The notes beneath the pieces were generated by a model that was not told the origin of the DNA, ran no database searches, and saw nothing but the letters and a program-made list of their open reading frames with translations. The translations under genes were made by a program, and so were the position numbers. Of a DNA stretch of 64,000 bases, positions 9,509-18,857 are shown piece after piece (position 1 is the first letter of the stretch; the number at the start of each line of letters is the position of its first letter). Source of the stretch: Segatella oulorum JCM 14966 (GTDB lineage: Bacteria; Bacteroidota; Bacteroidia; Bacteroidales; Bacteroidaceae); NCBI RefSeq assembly GCF_000613785.1, contig NZ_BAJQ01000003.1, forward strand, positions 1-64,000, written 5' to 3'.

Positions 9509-10354
9509 ATGAGCAACATCGAAGACCAAGCACGATACTATAATAATCTTCCATTGCGCTACCGAAACATCAAGGCTGTTGTGCATTTAGAAGCTGAAGA
9601 GGATATTCCTTTCTGGGATTATCAGTTGCAAAACGCATATCCATCAAAATATCATTACATTACCTATTCCAAGAATAATAACGGGGCTGATGCAAGAGGA
9701 TGCGAGCAATGTCTTCGCTATAAGCCTTACCTGACGAAACGTTTCTTCATTTGTATAGATAGCGACTTGCGTCTGTTAAAAGGAGAAGAAGGGCTCACTG
9801 CAGAAAATAGAATTGCTCAAACATATACATACTCTTGGGAAAATCATCTTTGTGAAGCAGAACATCTTCAGCATAGATATCACACAAAAGTTCCAAATCC
9901 GGGATTCGATTTTAGCATTTTTCTCAAAAATCTTTCCGTCGTTCTTTATCTACCACTGCTATATCTTGTGCATTATAGCCAAGAGCCAAGTCTGAATCAA
10001 CAATGGAATATCCACAAGTTTAATGCATGTCTGCCCCTACAACCGAAGCGAAAAGAGTTAGAAGATAACGGAAAGCCCTATATTGAAAAGGTAAAAAAGT
10101 TGTTTGCTGACGCACTCAAGAGCTTGCAACCGCCTGCAAACATGACGAATGAGAATCTGAAAAAAGAAGAGGCTTATCTTCATATACAAGGCCATCAAAT
10201 CTACTATTTAATTCTCCATATCGGTACTTTGCTATGCAGAGGGACTGGTGTTGCCTTCAAGACAGACATCCTTGATAAAGCTTTTCCCATCAATGGCTAT
10301 TCGGAAATAGAGAATTTGCAAACAGATCTCAAACAAATCCTTTCCATAGAATAA
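9509..10354 (+). CDS. DUF4435 (TOPRIM-like) protein, likely effector of the ATPase module
   Basis: 281 residues. Near the N-terminus VHLEAEEDIPFW (25-36) supplies the conserved glutamates and FFICIDSDLRLL (79-90) supplies a DxD pair, the arrangement expected of a TOPRIM-like metal site. ENHLCEAEHL (111-120) matches the following DUF4435 block. In PARIS the DUF4435 protein AriB is the toxic effector held by the ATPase AriA; by analogy this would be a nuclease released on phage infection (inference). It is co-transcribed with the ATPase (7-base gap) and followed by a terminator at 10440-10470 shared with clpB. Confidence 0.8.
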   Translation: MSNIEDQARYYNNLPLRYRNIKAVVHLEAEEDIPFWDYQLQNAYPSKYHYITYSKNNNGADARGCEQCLRYKPYLTKRFFICIDSDLRLLKGEEGLTAENRIAQTYTYSWENHLCEAEHLQHRYHTKVPNPGFDFSIFLKNLSVVLYLPLLYLVHYSQEPSLNQQWNIHKFNACLPLQPKRKELEDNGKPYIEKVKKLFADALKSLQPPANMTNENLKKEEAYLHIQGHQIYYLILHIGTLLCRGTGVAFKTDILDKAFPINGYSEIENLQTDLKQILSIE

Positions 10355-10439
10355 GCACTAAACATTCCATTCAAGGCGTCGTTTTATCTTTATTGCAACA
10401 TGAAACGGGACAATATGATGATTGAACGCATATAAAAAA

Positions 10440-10470
10440 GGAGGATATGCCCTTTTCTGACATACCCTCC
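10440..10470 (-). terminator. terminator between the DUF4435 gene and clpB
   Basis: GGAGGATATG (10440-10449) pairs with CATACCCTCC (10461-10470) with one G-T pair and an 11-base loop. On the minus strand it is followed by a T-rich stretch (CTTTTTTAT), so it mainly serves clpB. Confidence 0.65.
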
Positions 10471-10522
10471 CATCATTTATGTAGGTTGAATTCATCTGTC
10501 TTTCTAAACCCTTTCGAAGCCG

Positions 10523-13003
10523 TTAGGCCTCAATATGCCCCAAGGTAATCTCTTTACCCACCTTGCCTTCGAGGATTTTGCGACTCAAATCGTTGAGCAC
10601 ATAGTCCTGAATAGCACGTTTAACGGGGCGTGCTCCAAACTCGGGATCATAGCCTAATTCGGCCAAATCATCAATCGTTTCCTTCGTCCAATGCAAGGTG
10701 AAGCCCTGTGCAGCAAGCATTTTCTGCACGCGTTTCATTTGCAAGTCAACCACTTCACCAATCTCCTCCTTCGTCAAAGCGTGGAAGGTGATGATGTCAT
10801 CAATGCGGTTAAGGAACTCGGGACGCATCAACTTCGTGAGCTGTTCGCGCGTTGCGTTGCTCGTCATGATGATGATAGTGTTCTTGAAATTCACCAAACG
10901 ACCTTTGTTATCCGTCAACCTTCCGTCGTCGAGCACCTGCAACAAGGTGTTGAACACATCGGGATGGGCTTTCTCTATCTCATCGAAAAGCACCACACTA
11001 TACGGCTTACGACGCACAGCTTCGGTTAATTGTCCACCCTCATCATAGCCCACATATCCTGGAGGTGCACCGATAAGACGCGTCACACTGAACTTCTCTT
11101 GATACTCACTCATATCGATACGTGTCAGCATGTTCTCGTCATTGAAGAGATATTCGGCCAAAGCCTTTGCCAATTCGGTCTTACCTACACCCGTCGTTCC
11201 CAAGAAAATGAACGACGCAATGGGGCGATTAGGGTCTTGAAGTCCTGCACGACTGCGACGAACGGCGTTCGAAACGGCTTCAATAGCCTCGTTTTGTCCA
11301 ATCACTCTGCGGTGCAACTCGGCCTCCAAATGCAAGAGTTTGTCGCGCTCACTCTGCAACATGCGGCTCACAGGAATGCCGGTCCAACGGCTCACCACTT
11401 CGGCAATATCGTCAGAAGTCACCTCTTCGCGAATCAAAGACTCCCCCTGTTGCTTACGAATTTCTTCACGGCGATGAGCAATATCGTCATCAATCTGCTT
11501 CATTTCGCCATACCGAATCTCGGCCACACGCTGGTAGTTCCCCTCGCGTTCGGCACGTTCGGCCTCAAGTTTCAGTCCTTCTTTCTTCTGTTTCAACTGC
11601 GAAATCTGGTCCACTTCGGCCTTCTGTGCTTGCCAACGAGCACGAAACGCATTCACCTTATCTTTGAGTTCGGCAATCTCTTTTTCCAATAATGCAATCT
11701 TCTCGGTGTCGTTCTCGCGCAAAATGGCTTGCCGTTCAATCTCCTTTTGCTTCAGGCTGCGCTCCATTTCATCAAGCTCTTCGGGCACAGAGTCGCGCTC
11801 CATACGCAACTTTGCAGCCGCCTCATCCATCAAGTCAATGGCTTTATCGGGCAAGAAACGGTCAGAGATATAACGCTCCGACAGCTGAACGGCCGCAATA
11901 CAAGCATCATCTTGAATGCGCACATGGTGATGGTTCTCATATTTTTCCTTCAAACCACGCAGAATACTAATCGCATCTAACTCATCGGGTTCATCGACTT
12001 TCACCATCTGGAAGCGGCGTTCCAAGGCTTTATCCTTTTCGAAATACTTTTGATATTCGTTCAAAGTGGTCGCCCCAATGGCACGCAACTCACCCCGAGC
12101 CAAGGCGGGTTTCAACAAGTTTGCAGCATCCATTGCGCCTTCACCACCGCCTGCTCCGACGAGCGTATGAATCTCATCGATGAACAAAATGATTTCACCA
12201 TGCGCATTGGTTACTTCCTTAATGACCCCCTTTAAGCGCTCTTCAAACTCACCTTTATATTTTGCTCCGGCCACCAACTGGCCCATATCGAGCGAATAAA
12301 GCTGCTTGTTTTTGAGGTTTTCGGGCACGTCACCTTTCATAATTCGCTCGGCCAATCCTTCAACGATTGCCGTCTTACCTGTTCCGGGTTCGCCCACTAA
12401 GATAGGATTGTTCTTGGTGCGTCGACTCAAAATCTGCAACACACGGCGAATTTCTTCATCACGTCCTATCACCGGATCGAGCTTACCTTGGCGCGCTTTC
12501 TCCACCAAATTAGTGGCATATTTGCTCAACGATTGGTAGTTTTCATCGCCACTTTGCGATTTCACTTGCTGCCCTTGGCGCAACGATTCAATGGCCTTTC
12601 TCACACCCTCTTCCGTGCATCCGGCATCTTTCAGAATGCGACCTGCCGTGTGATTGCCTTGCATCAGGGCCAACAAAATAGGCTCTACCGACACAAACTC
12701 GTCACCCATTTTCTGCGAAAGCTCCTCGGCTTTGTTGAGCACCTGCACCGAATCGTTGCTCAGATAGGGCTGTCCACCCGAGACCTTCGGCAGATGTTGC
12801 AGCTCATTGTGCAACGCCATGTCAACAGCTTGCGCATTCACACCGAGCTTTTGGAAAATGAAATGCGTAATATCTTGCGCCTTCTCCAAGATTCCTTTCA
12901 GCAAATGTATCGGCTCAACACTCTGCTGCTGTGCAGCTTGTGCAGCCTGAACACCCGCTTGAACGGCCTCTTGTGCTTTAATTGTATATTTGTCTAATGT
13001 CAT
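10523..13003 (-). CDS. clpB: ATP-dependent disaggregase ClpB
   Basis: Hsp100 ring ATPase that pulls proteins out of aggregates with DnaK. In order: N-terminal repeat domain (1-145), first AAA domain with Walker A GEPGTGKT near 204 and [14 protein letters not shown], a long coiled-coil M domain (about 400-530), and second AAA domain with GTTGVGKT near 605 and arginine-finger block RPEFLNRID. The M domain separates it from ClpA/ClpC. At 826 residues it is about 35 shorter than usual; the shortage includes the stretch between the sensor-1 TSN and RPEFLNRID, where only about ten residues remain versus about thirty in E. coli ClpB. An AAAGGAG sequence precedes the ATG, unusual in this genome. Confidence 0.96.
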   Translation of the reverse strand: MTLDKYTIKAQEAVQAGVQAAQAAQQQSVEPIHLLKGILEKAQDITHFIFQKLGVNAQAVDMALHNELQHLPKVSGGQPYLSNDSVQVLNKAEELSQKMGDEFVSVEPILLALMQGNHTAGRILKDAGCTEEGVRKAIESLRQGQQVKSQSGDENYQSLSKYATNLVEKARQGKLDPVIGRDEEIRRVLQILSRRTKNNPILVGEPGTGKTAIVEGLAERIMKGDVPENLKNKQLYSLDMGQLVAGAKYKGEFEERLKGVIKEVTNAHGEIILFIDEIHTLVGAGGGEGAMDAANLLKPALARGELRAIGATTLNEYQKYFEKDKALERRFQMVKVDEPDELDAISILRGLKEKYENHHHVRIQDDACIAAVQLSERYISDRFLPDKAIDLMDEAAAKLRMERDSVPEELDEMERSLKQKEIERQAILRENDTEKIALLEKEIAELKDKVNAFRARWQAQKAEVDQISQLKQKKEGLKLEAERAEREGNYQRVAEIRYGEMKQIDDDIAHRREEIRKQQGESLIREEVTSDDIAEVVSRWTGIPVSRMLQSERDKLLHLEAELHRRVIGQNEAIEAVSNAVRRSRAGLQDPNRPIASFIFLGTTGVGKTELAKALAEYLFNDENMLTRIDMSEYQEKFSVTRLIGAPPGYVGYDEGGQLTEAVRRKPYSVVLFDEIEKAHPDVFNTLLQVLDDGRLTDNKGRLVNFKNTIIIMTSNATREQLTKLMRPEFLNRIDDIITFHALTKEEIGEVVDLQMKRVQKMLAAQGFTLHWTKETIDDLAELGYDPEFGARPVKRAIQDYVLNDLSRKILEGKVGKEITLGHIEA

Positions 13004-13287
13004 ACTTTAAACTCCTTTCTTTTGTTTTCCCATACGGATGCAAAGCCGATACCAAGGCTATGCACCCGCCAATTTGTCGTCTATGTACGACATTCTGTCG
13101 CATATTATGCGCCCTATGCTATGAAAACATGCTGTAATCCACTCATCCACATGCTGCTTTTCTACTTACTGTTAACGGATAAAAGTAAGAATAGCATTTT
13201 GATTACATCCCTTTATATCACGGCAAGATAGCTATACCTTCCTATTATTACAAATCCAACAGATTACCAAAACATGCTACACGTTAC

Positions 13288-14544
13288 CTATAATCTGTTT
13301 CTCTTATAGATATTTTGAAACATATCTATCTCACGTTTGCTTATACCAAGCTTAACAGCAATAGCCTCCCATTGCCCGATACCCATCATTACTTCACCGA
13401 TAATTGCCTGGGCTTCTTCCTTGTTAATCATATACTCCTTGCAAGAGTCCAGCAAAATTTGTAAATTCGATTCATTCGTTGACGAGTTGATAAGCAGACT
13501 CTGATATGTACTGAGCGTAGGATTCAGGTCATAAGCCGGTGCCAAAGTCCATCCTTTTGGAGTAAGCAAGAAACCATGATTACGGAAATGATCATCACAA
13601 TTACCAATAGCTATATTGAAAGCAACCCGACGATAGAGTTGAAGGATGTTCTCCTTGACATCACAACAATGCTGAAGAATAAAGTCTACGATATCAAGAT
13701 AGCCGTTTCCACTCCCTGCATCACAACCATCTGTAAGCCCTAATAATGTCATTGCTGATGCAAAGTGGATCCTTTTACCCTCTACAGTGCGGTCAAAACG
13801 CTTCGATAGAAACGTATGATACGTATCACCAGAATGAATAACTCTTGTTTCAGCGGCCACAACACCAGCTTCTTTAGCAAGCAGATGACTATGATATTCC
13901 CATAAAGCTACATCGTAATCATCCTTCCGTGAAGGGAACTTCGCAACATAAAGTCTCCCCTCTTCATCTACTACAACAGCCTTAGGACGAGCTCCACCCA
14001 AAGATGTTCCAGGATGAACAAGTTGCCTGATCCATTTCTTCTCAGGCATAAGGTGCCTTTCTTCACTACGTTCAAACTCCCTACTGGCTACAACCAAGGT
14101 GCGAATGTCTGTGATAGGCGGAATGCAAAGATTATCCCTACTGTTAATAAATGCACCTGCTGGTGTTTCCTTAAATCGGAAACCTCCCATACGAGAGAAA
14201 TCATCTATACCAATAAGATAGTCGAATGAAGACAAATGTCTTACCGGACGCCGATCTTCTTTCGCTTGAATTTGCTCACGACGATTCAAGAGTGTTCTCC
14301 CCCAACGGTCTGGTAATGCATCACAAAAACAACCAAAGATATCTTTTCCTGGCTGCGTGTACTGTCGACCTGGATAGCTATTGATGTCTGCACTCAAAAA
14401 AATACTGCCATAGTTGGCAAGCCATTCCTTATCAAACTCAAAAGAATAGGAGTCTGAACCGCGAAGAGATTCATAACCAAGTGTACCTATCAGCATTGGA
14501 GATTCCAACCAATCGAAATCACCATACAGCAATAATCTGTTCAT
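13288..14544 (-). CDS. hipA: HipA-family serine/threonine kinase toxin
   Basis: 418 residues, full-length single-chain HipA. ALPDRWGR (76-83) is in the N-subdomain, the glycine-rich TSLGGARPKAVV (180-191) is the ATP-loop, AKFPS (201-205) holds the lysine, NIAIGNCDDHFRNHGF (310-325) is the catalytic loop and APAYDL (335-340) the metal-binding site. HipA kinases phosphorylate targets such as glutamyl-tRNA synthetase and cause growth arrest. The adjoining upstream gene encodes a HipB-like repressor; their coding regions are separated by only 4 bases, so they form a type II toxin-antitoxin pair. Whether it is complete in activity cannot be seen, but no motif is missing. Confidence 0.9.
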   Translation of the reverse strand: MNRLLLYGDFDWLESPMLIGTLGYESLRGSDSYSFEFDKEWLANYGSIFLSADINSYPGRQYTQPGKDIFGCFCDALPDRWGRTLLNRREQIQAKEDRRPVRHLSSFDYLIGIDDFSRMGGFRFKETPAGAFINSRDNLCIPPITDIRTLVVASREFERSEERHLMPEKKWIRQLVHPGTSLGGARPKAVVVDEEGRLYVAKFPSRKDDYDVALWEYHSHLLAKEAGVVAAETRVIHSGDTYHTFLSKRFDRTVEGKRIHFASAMTLLGLTDGCDAGSGNGYLDIVDFILQHCCDVKENILQLYRRVAFNIAIGNCDDHFRNHGFLLTPKGWTLAPAYDLNPTLSTYQSLLINSSTNESNLQILLDSCKEYMINKEEAQAIIGEVMMGIGQWEAIAVKLGISKREIDMFQNIYKRNRL

Positions 14545-14548
14545 TTAT

Positions 14549-14869
14549 TCACCCCTTTTTCGAAGCGCGCTCACGATGTTTGAGCGCAAGATCCTGCAAT
14601 GCTCGCCCCATTTCGTCCTTCTGTGCCAAGCATAATATATCATCCTCCAACTGCAAAGCATACAGTACGCGCAGATAAATACCGATAGCAACCGTTGGTA
14701 TCCCTTTTTCTATCCTATTAATCGTAACAGGAGAGCACGTAGCACGTTCTGCTATTTGCGCAATACTCAAATTACGACGCAAACGGGCAAGTTTAATCTG
14801 TTCGCCGACCACCTGCATTTTCTGTTCCAATTTGCGGGGAAGTTTTGTTCCCATCGTTGTCTTAACCAT
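14549..14869 (-). CDS. hipB: HipB-like XRE-family antitoxin/repressor
   Basis: 106 residues with a helix-turn-helix of the XRE type: IKLARLRRNLSIAQIAERA then CSPVTINRIEKG (about residues 26-60), followed by LRVLYALQLEDDILCLAQ. HipB proteins neutralise HipA and repress the shared promoter. It is transcribed first, from a -7 box at 14893-14900, and the kinase gene follows 4 bases after its stop. The C-terminal lysine-rich tail is probably disordered. Confidence 0.88.
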   Translation of the reverse strand: MVKTTMGTKLPRKLEQKMQVVGEQIKLARLRRNLSIAQIAERATCSPVTINRIEKGIPTVAIGIYLRVLYALQLEDDILCLAQKDEMGRALQDLALKHRERASKKG

Positions 14870-14892
14870 ATTGTTATATTCAATTCAATGCA

Positions 14893-14900
14893 CAAATATA
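14893..14900 (-). promoter_or_regulatory. -7 promoter box of hipBA
   Basis: TATATTTG on the minus strand followed by TGC, 23 bases before the hipB ATG at 14869. HipB would be expected to bind nearby. Confidence 0.55.
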
Positions 14901-15131
14901 CCACCTTTTATTCATTTTATGATATGTTATGGAGAGAAATATTGTCTTATTCCAATCTTTAACATAAAAGCGAAACCGTGAAAATGAAATACCTCTTCAT
15001 ATTTATGAGCAATACCTCTATTTCAGAATACCCCCTGAAAAAAAGTAACATACGCTTACGTTTACCCACTTTTTAACAAGCTATGATAAGAATTCTTATC
15101 TCAAACAGAGGTAAACTCCCCTGGAAATGGT

Positions 15132-15139
15132 TATATTTG
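15132..15139 (+). promoter_or_regulatory. -7 promoter box very close to the yihY-like start
   Basis: TATATTTG ends only 4 bases before the ATG at 15144, so the transcript would begin at or just after the ATG: either leaderless or the true start differs. Confidence 0.45.
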
Positions 15140-15143
15140 CAGC

Positions 15144-16465
15144 ATGAAGCGCAACAGAAAAAGAATATTATATTTTCTCAAAACAGGGGTTTGGTTGGAG
15201 GAACAACCCGTGCAACGCAGCAGCTATCGCCTGTTGCTCACCCTGCTACGCAAACTCTATATTGCCCTAAAGCTGTTCATTGAGCGCGGCCATTCCGACT
15301 ATGCCGCCCAACTTTCGTTTAGCACCATCTTGGCCATCGTGCCCATCTTTGCACTCATTTTGGCCATCGGTCGCGGCTTTGGTTTAGCCAACTACATCGA
15401 AAACTCGGTGAAAGACTGGCTCAACAGCCAACCCGAAGTGGCCAATTTCATCATCCATTTCTCCAACGCCTATTTAGAACATGCCCGCACTGGCCTATTC
15501 ATTGGCATCGGCATCCTCTTTATGTTGGGCAGCATCATCAGCCTCATCTACAACATTGAGCAAGTGTTCGACAGCATTTGGCAGGTGAAAAGCAAACGCA
15601 GTCTACGACGCATCGTGTCAGACTATCTATCGATGATCTTCGTCGTACCCATCATTATCATCGTTTTATCGGGCCTGAGCATCATCGCCAACACCACAAA
15701 CGCCGAGCTACAACAATTCATTTTCTTAGGGCCCATCTCGCAAGTGTTGGTGCAGTTCCTGCCGTTCTTTGCCCAAATGATGATTTTCTTAGGCCTTTTT
15801 ATCGTCATGCCCAACACCCATGTCAAGGTAGTTCACGCCTTGTTTCCAGCTGCTTTAGCCTCACTTTTGATGCTCATGCTGCAATGGGCTTACGTGCATT
15901 CGCAAATCTTTCTCACCAGCTATAACGCCATTTATGGCTCATTAGCCGCCCTTCCTCTGTTCATGTTGTGGATGCATCTCTCATGGTATATCCTGCTGTT
16001 TTGCACCGAATTGTGCTACATGAGCCAAAACCTTGACAACTATGATTACATGATTAAGCCCAGCGAAATCAGCGAGCATACCCGCCGGCATATTGCCCTT
16101 TTGGTCATCACACAAATCATTAACCGCTTCAAAACGGGAGAAAAAGCGCCCTCGCCGGTAGAACTCAAACAACAAACCCACATCCCCATCCGCCTCATTA
16201 ATGATGCCCTTTATCGGCTGCAAGGAGCACAACTCATCGTCGAGGCCAACCTTTTAGACGACAACGAGCAGCGTTTTCTCCCCTCACAAGCCCTGAAACG
16301 CCTACCCATCGGCAGATTATCGAACAATTAGACACCGCATGTGCCGACAAACGCAAGGACAAACGCATGCAGGTCTTGGCCACTTTAGACCCGCAAACAG
16401 AAGCGATGCTACACGAAGTGCGGCAGGAAGCACTCCAAAAGTTAAATCAGAGTCATGACTTTTAA
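15144..16465 (+). CDS. YihY/BrkB family inner-membrane protein, frameshifted at about 16293
   Basis: Six-segment membrane protein of the YihY/UPF0761 family (older annotations call it ribonuclease BN, which is wrong for this family). Recognisable blocks are HSDYAAQLSFSTILAIVPIFALIL near residue 50, IYNIEQVFDSIWQVK near 135 and YGSLAALPLFMLWMHLSWYI near 265, then a winged-helix-like cytoplasmic tail. The given frame stops at 16331, but adding one A to the AAA run near 16291-16293 continues as THRQIIEQLD to a stop at 16463-16465. That tail overlaps the prmC start (ATG 16455), a typical operon overlap, which supports the repaired reading of about 440 residues. Function of the family is unknown. 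Confidence 0.85.
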
Positions 16466-17321
16466 AAGCCTTTGGCAACAACTTCTGCCGCAATATGACG
16501 CACGCGAAGCGCAGGCTGTGGTGCGGTTAGCCTTAGAAACGCTCTTCGGTTTCACGCTCACCGACCTCTATACCGGTGCGCTTGACAGGCTCAACCCCGC
16601 GCAAACGCAACAGCTTTCAGCCCTCATGCACCGATTGAAACACGGCGAACCCGTGCAATATGTGTTGGGGAAAGCTTGGTTTTGTGGCCGCCCATTTATC
16701 GTCAATCCCCACGTGCTCATCCCCCGACCCGAAACAGAACAGCTTTGCCAACGCCTCATTTCGTTGTCCAATCAGCCCTATTGCGCCTTGCAACCGCCTG
16801 CACCTCGCCACGGATTAGACATCGGAACAGGCAGCGGTTGCATTGCAATCACCTTGGCACTCGCCCTCGATAACGTAGCAATGCACGCGTGGGATGTCTC
16901 AAGTGATGCGCTGCTCACCGCACGAGCGAATGCACATTACTTAGGCGCACAAGTGGATTTCATGCTCCAAGACGCCCTCTTGGCTGCCGAAAATGCCGAT
17001 AACAGCCCACAATACGACTTCATTGTCTCCAATCCACCCTACATTTGCGAGTGCGAACAGGCCGACATGGCACCACAGGTGTGGGCCCACGAACCCGCAA
17101 CGGCACTCTTTGTGCCCAACGATCAGCCCTTGCTTTTCTACCAAGCCATCGCTGAATTTGCCGCAAAACAACTCAAAAGCGACGGCTTGTTGGCGTTTGA
17201 AATCAACCCACTTCATGCCGATGCGCTCTACACCTTATTATATAAAGGCCCCTTCTACGATGTCGAAATCACCCTAGACCACTACGGAAAGCAACGCTTT
17301 GCCTGGGCAAAAAAGCAATAA
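16455..17321 (+). CDS. prmC: peptide chain release factor N5-glutamine methyltransferase
   Basis: 288 residues. Methylates the GGQ glutamine of release factors 1 and 2 using S-adenosylmethionine. The N-terminal helical domain ends with PVQYVLGKAWF, followed by VLIPRPETE (about 94-102), the SAM-binding LDIGTGSG (about 121-128) and the catalytic SNPPY (about 193-197). Overlaps the repaired end of the upstream yihY-like gene and is followed 15 bases later by recX, so the three genes and comF probably form one transcript. Confidence 0.95.
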   Translation: MTFKSLWQQLLPQYDAREAQAVVRLALETLFGFTLTDLYTGALDRLNPAQTQQLSALMHRLKHGEPVQYVLGKAWFCGRPFIVNPHVLIPRPETEQLCQRLISLSNQPYCALQPPAPRHGLDIGTGSGCIAITLALALDNVAMHAWDVSSDALLTARANAHYLGAQVDFMLQDALLAAENADNSPQYDFIVSNPPYICECEQADMAPQVWAHEPATALFVPNDQPLLFYQAIAEFAAKQLKSDGLLAFEINPLHADALYTLLYKGPFYDVEITLDHYGKQRFAWAKKQ

Positions 17322-17336
17322 AACACAGCAAGAACA

Positions 17337-17855
17337 ATGGAATACGAGAGACAACTGAAAAAGAAAACAAAAGAGATGACCGAGGAACAGGCACTGCAAC
17401 GCCTGTCAGCCCTTTGCGCAAAAGGGGAGCATTGCACCTATGAAATGGAAGAAAAACTGCGTAAATGGCAAATCGATGAGGCGGCACAAGCTCGCATCAT
17501 GGCCTTTCTCACCGAGAAGAAATTCATCGATGATGTGCGTTTTTGCGAGGCTTTCATCCAAGATAAACTGAAATATAACGGTTGGGGACGACGAAAAATA
17601 GCACAAGCACTCTATTTAAAACATATTGACAGCAGCATTTCCGAGCCCTTGTTGGATGAGATTGCAGACGATCTCTATATGGAGAAACTGCGCCCATTGG
17701 TCGAGAAAAAATGGAAATCTATCAAGGCACGCAACGATTATGAGCGCGCCATGAAGCTCATTCAATATGCCATGGGACGGGGATTCGACATCGATCTCAT
17801 TCGAAAGTGCATTCAGGAAATGGGCGAAAAGACCGACGAAGACGCTGATTGCTAA
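17337..17855 (+). CDS. recX: regulatory protein RecX
   Basis: 172 residues, usual size. RecX binds and modulates RecA filaments. Seen are the repeated three-helix units: LCAKGEHCTYEMEEKLRKW near 25-45, then FLTEKKFIDDVRFCEAFIQDKL near 57-78 and GWGRRKIAQAL near 81-91. Sits between prmC and comF in the same direction with short spacers. No recA is in the window, which is common because recX is often separate from recA in Bacteroidetes. Confidence 0.9.
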   Translation: MEYERQLKKKTKEMTEEQALQRLSALCAKGEHCTYEMEEKLRKWQIDEAAQARIMAFLTEKKFIDDVRFCEAFIQDKLKYNGWGRRKIAQALYLKHIDSSISEPLLDEIADDLYMEKLRPLVEKKWKSIKARNDYERAMKLIQYAMGRGFDIDLIRKCIQEMGEKTDEDADC

Positions 17856-17868
17856 ACCCAACGAAACC

Positions 17869-18597
17869 ATGAACCCACTGCTTTCCACCCCACTCCATAC
17901 CGTCTTGCAACAGCTACGCGCCTTGAGCAACCTGTTGTTCCCACGCTATTGCGCCATCTGTGGAAAGCGATTAACGACCAACGAGATAGCCTTGTGCATC
18001 ACCTGTAATTGGCATTTGCCCCGCACCTATCAACACCTCACCCCACGCGACAACCTGCTTTGCCGCCTCTATTGGCGCAAAGTGCCCATCGAGCGGGCGG
18101 CAGCCTGGTTCTACTATGCAGCAAAATCGCCCGCCAGCAAGGCCATCTACACCATGAAATACCATCATCGTGCCGTCATAGGCGAACAATTAGGCTACAT
18201 GATGGCCAAGGAAATGGCACCCGAAGGCTTCTTCGACGGTGTGGATTGTCTTATCCCTGTGCCACTCACCCCGGCGCGAAAACGCCAGCGAGGCTACAAC
18301 CAAAGCAGGTGTATTGCAGAAGGTGTGGCACGCATCACGGGCATCCCTATCTTAGACAAAGTGCTCATCAGAACACACTTTGCAGGCAGTCAGACAAAGG
18401 CTGATGTGCAAATGCGACAAAAAAATGTGCAACACGCATTTCAATTAACCCGACCACAAGCCATCAAAGGGCGCCATGTGCTGCTCATTGACGACGTAGT
18501 GACCACGGGAGCTACTACACTTGCCTGCGCCAAAGCATTGGCTGAAGCCGAAGGTGTCGTCATCAGTGTGCTCGCCTTGGGTGTGGTAAAGGAATAA
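17869..18597 (+). CDS. comF: ComF family phosphoribosyltransferase-like protein
   Basis: About 242 residues. An N-terminal zinc-ribbon-like pair (CAICGKR and CITCNWH) is followed by a phosphoribosyltransferase fold: LIPVPLTPARKRQRGYNQS (the ComF signature) and the PRPP loop LLIDDVVTTGATT. ComF proteins act in DNA uptake or DNA metabolism. The longest open frame begins at 17767 but overlaps recX; the ATG at 17869, 13 bases after the recX stop, gives the family's normal N-terminus. Last gene before a terminator-like hairpin. Confidence 0.9.
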   Translation: MNPLLSTPLHTVLQQLRALSNLLFPRYCAICGKRLTTNEIALCITCNWHLPRTYQHLTPRDNLLCRLYWRKVPIERAAAWFYYAAKSPASKAIYTMKYHHRAVIGEQLGYMMAKEMAPEGFFDGVDCLIPVPLTPARKRQRGYNQSRCIAEGVARITGIPILDKVLIRTHFAGSQTKADVQMRQKNVQHAFQLTRPQAIKGRHVLLIDDVVTTGATTLACAKALAEAEGVVISVLALGVVKE

Positions 18598-18857
18598 AGG
18601 GCAAATGGGTTGCCAACCAAAAGCCATGCAATTACCCGCCAATTACGATGCTTTTATGCACAAATCTCTACCATATTGCAGCACAAAAGCATTGCTTTTA
18701 CAAAAGAGTTTCATGGCACAACACCACCAAAGGCGCATTGACCACAAAAAACATCAGCGTGGCGAGGGAGACAAACGCCCTGGTCACGCTGACATTTTTA
18801 CATTCTATTCAGGACGAACAGAGAACTAACAAGTCAGCTGTTGCACGCAGATAAGGG
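18598..18857. other. intergenic with dispersed motif and hairpin
   Basis: Contains a copy of the ATCTCnnnCATATTGC motif (18661-18679) and an 18-bp stretch (18685-18702, AAAAGCATTGCTTTTACA) identical to one at 40363-40380. No gene is seen. Confidence 0.45.
18746..18797 (+). terminator. terminator-like hairpin after comF
   Basis: TCAGCGTG (18754-18761) pairs with CACGCTGA (18785-18792); an inner GGG/CCC pair strengthens it, and it is followed by CATTTTT. A-rich sequence on the left suggests it also serves the converging HAD gene. Confidence 0.5.
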
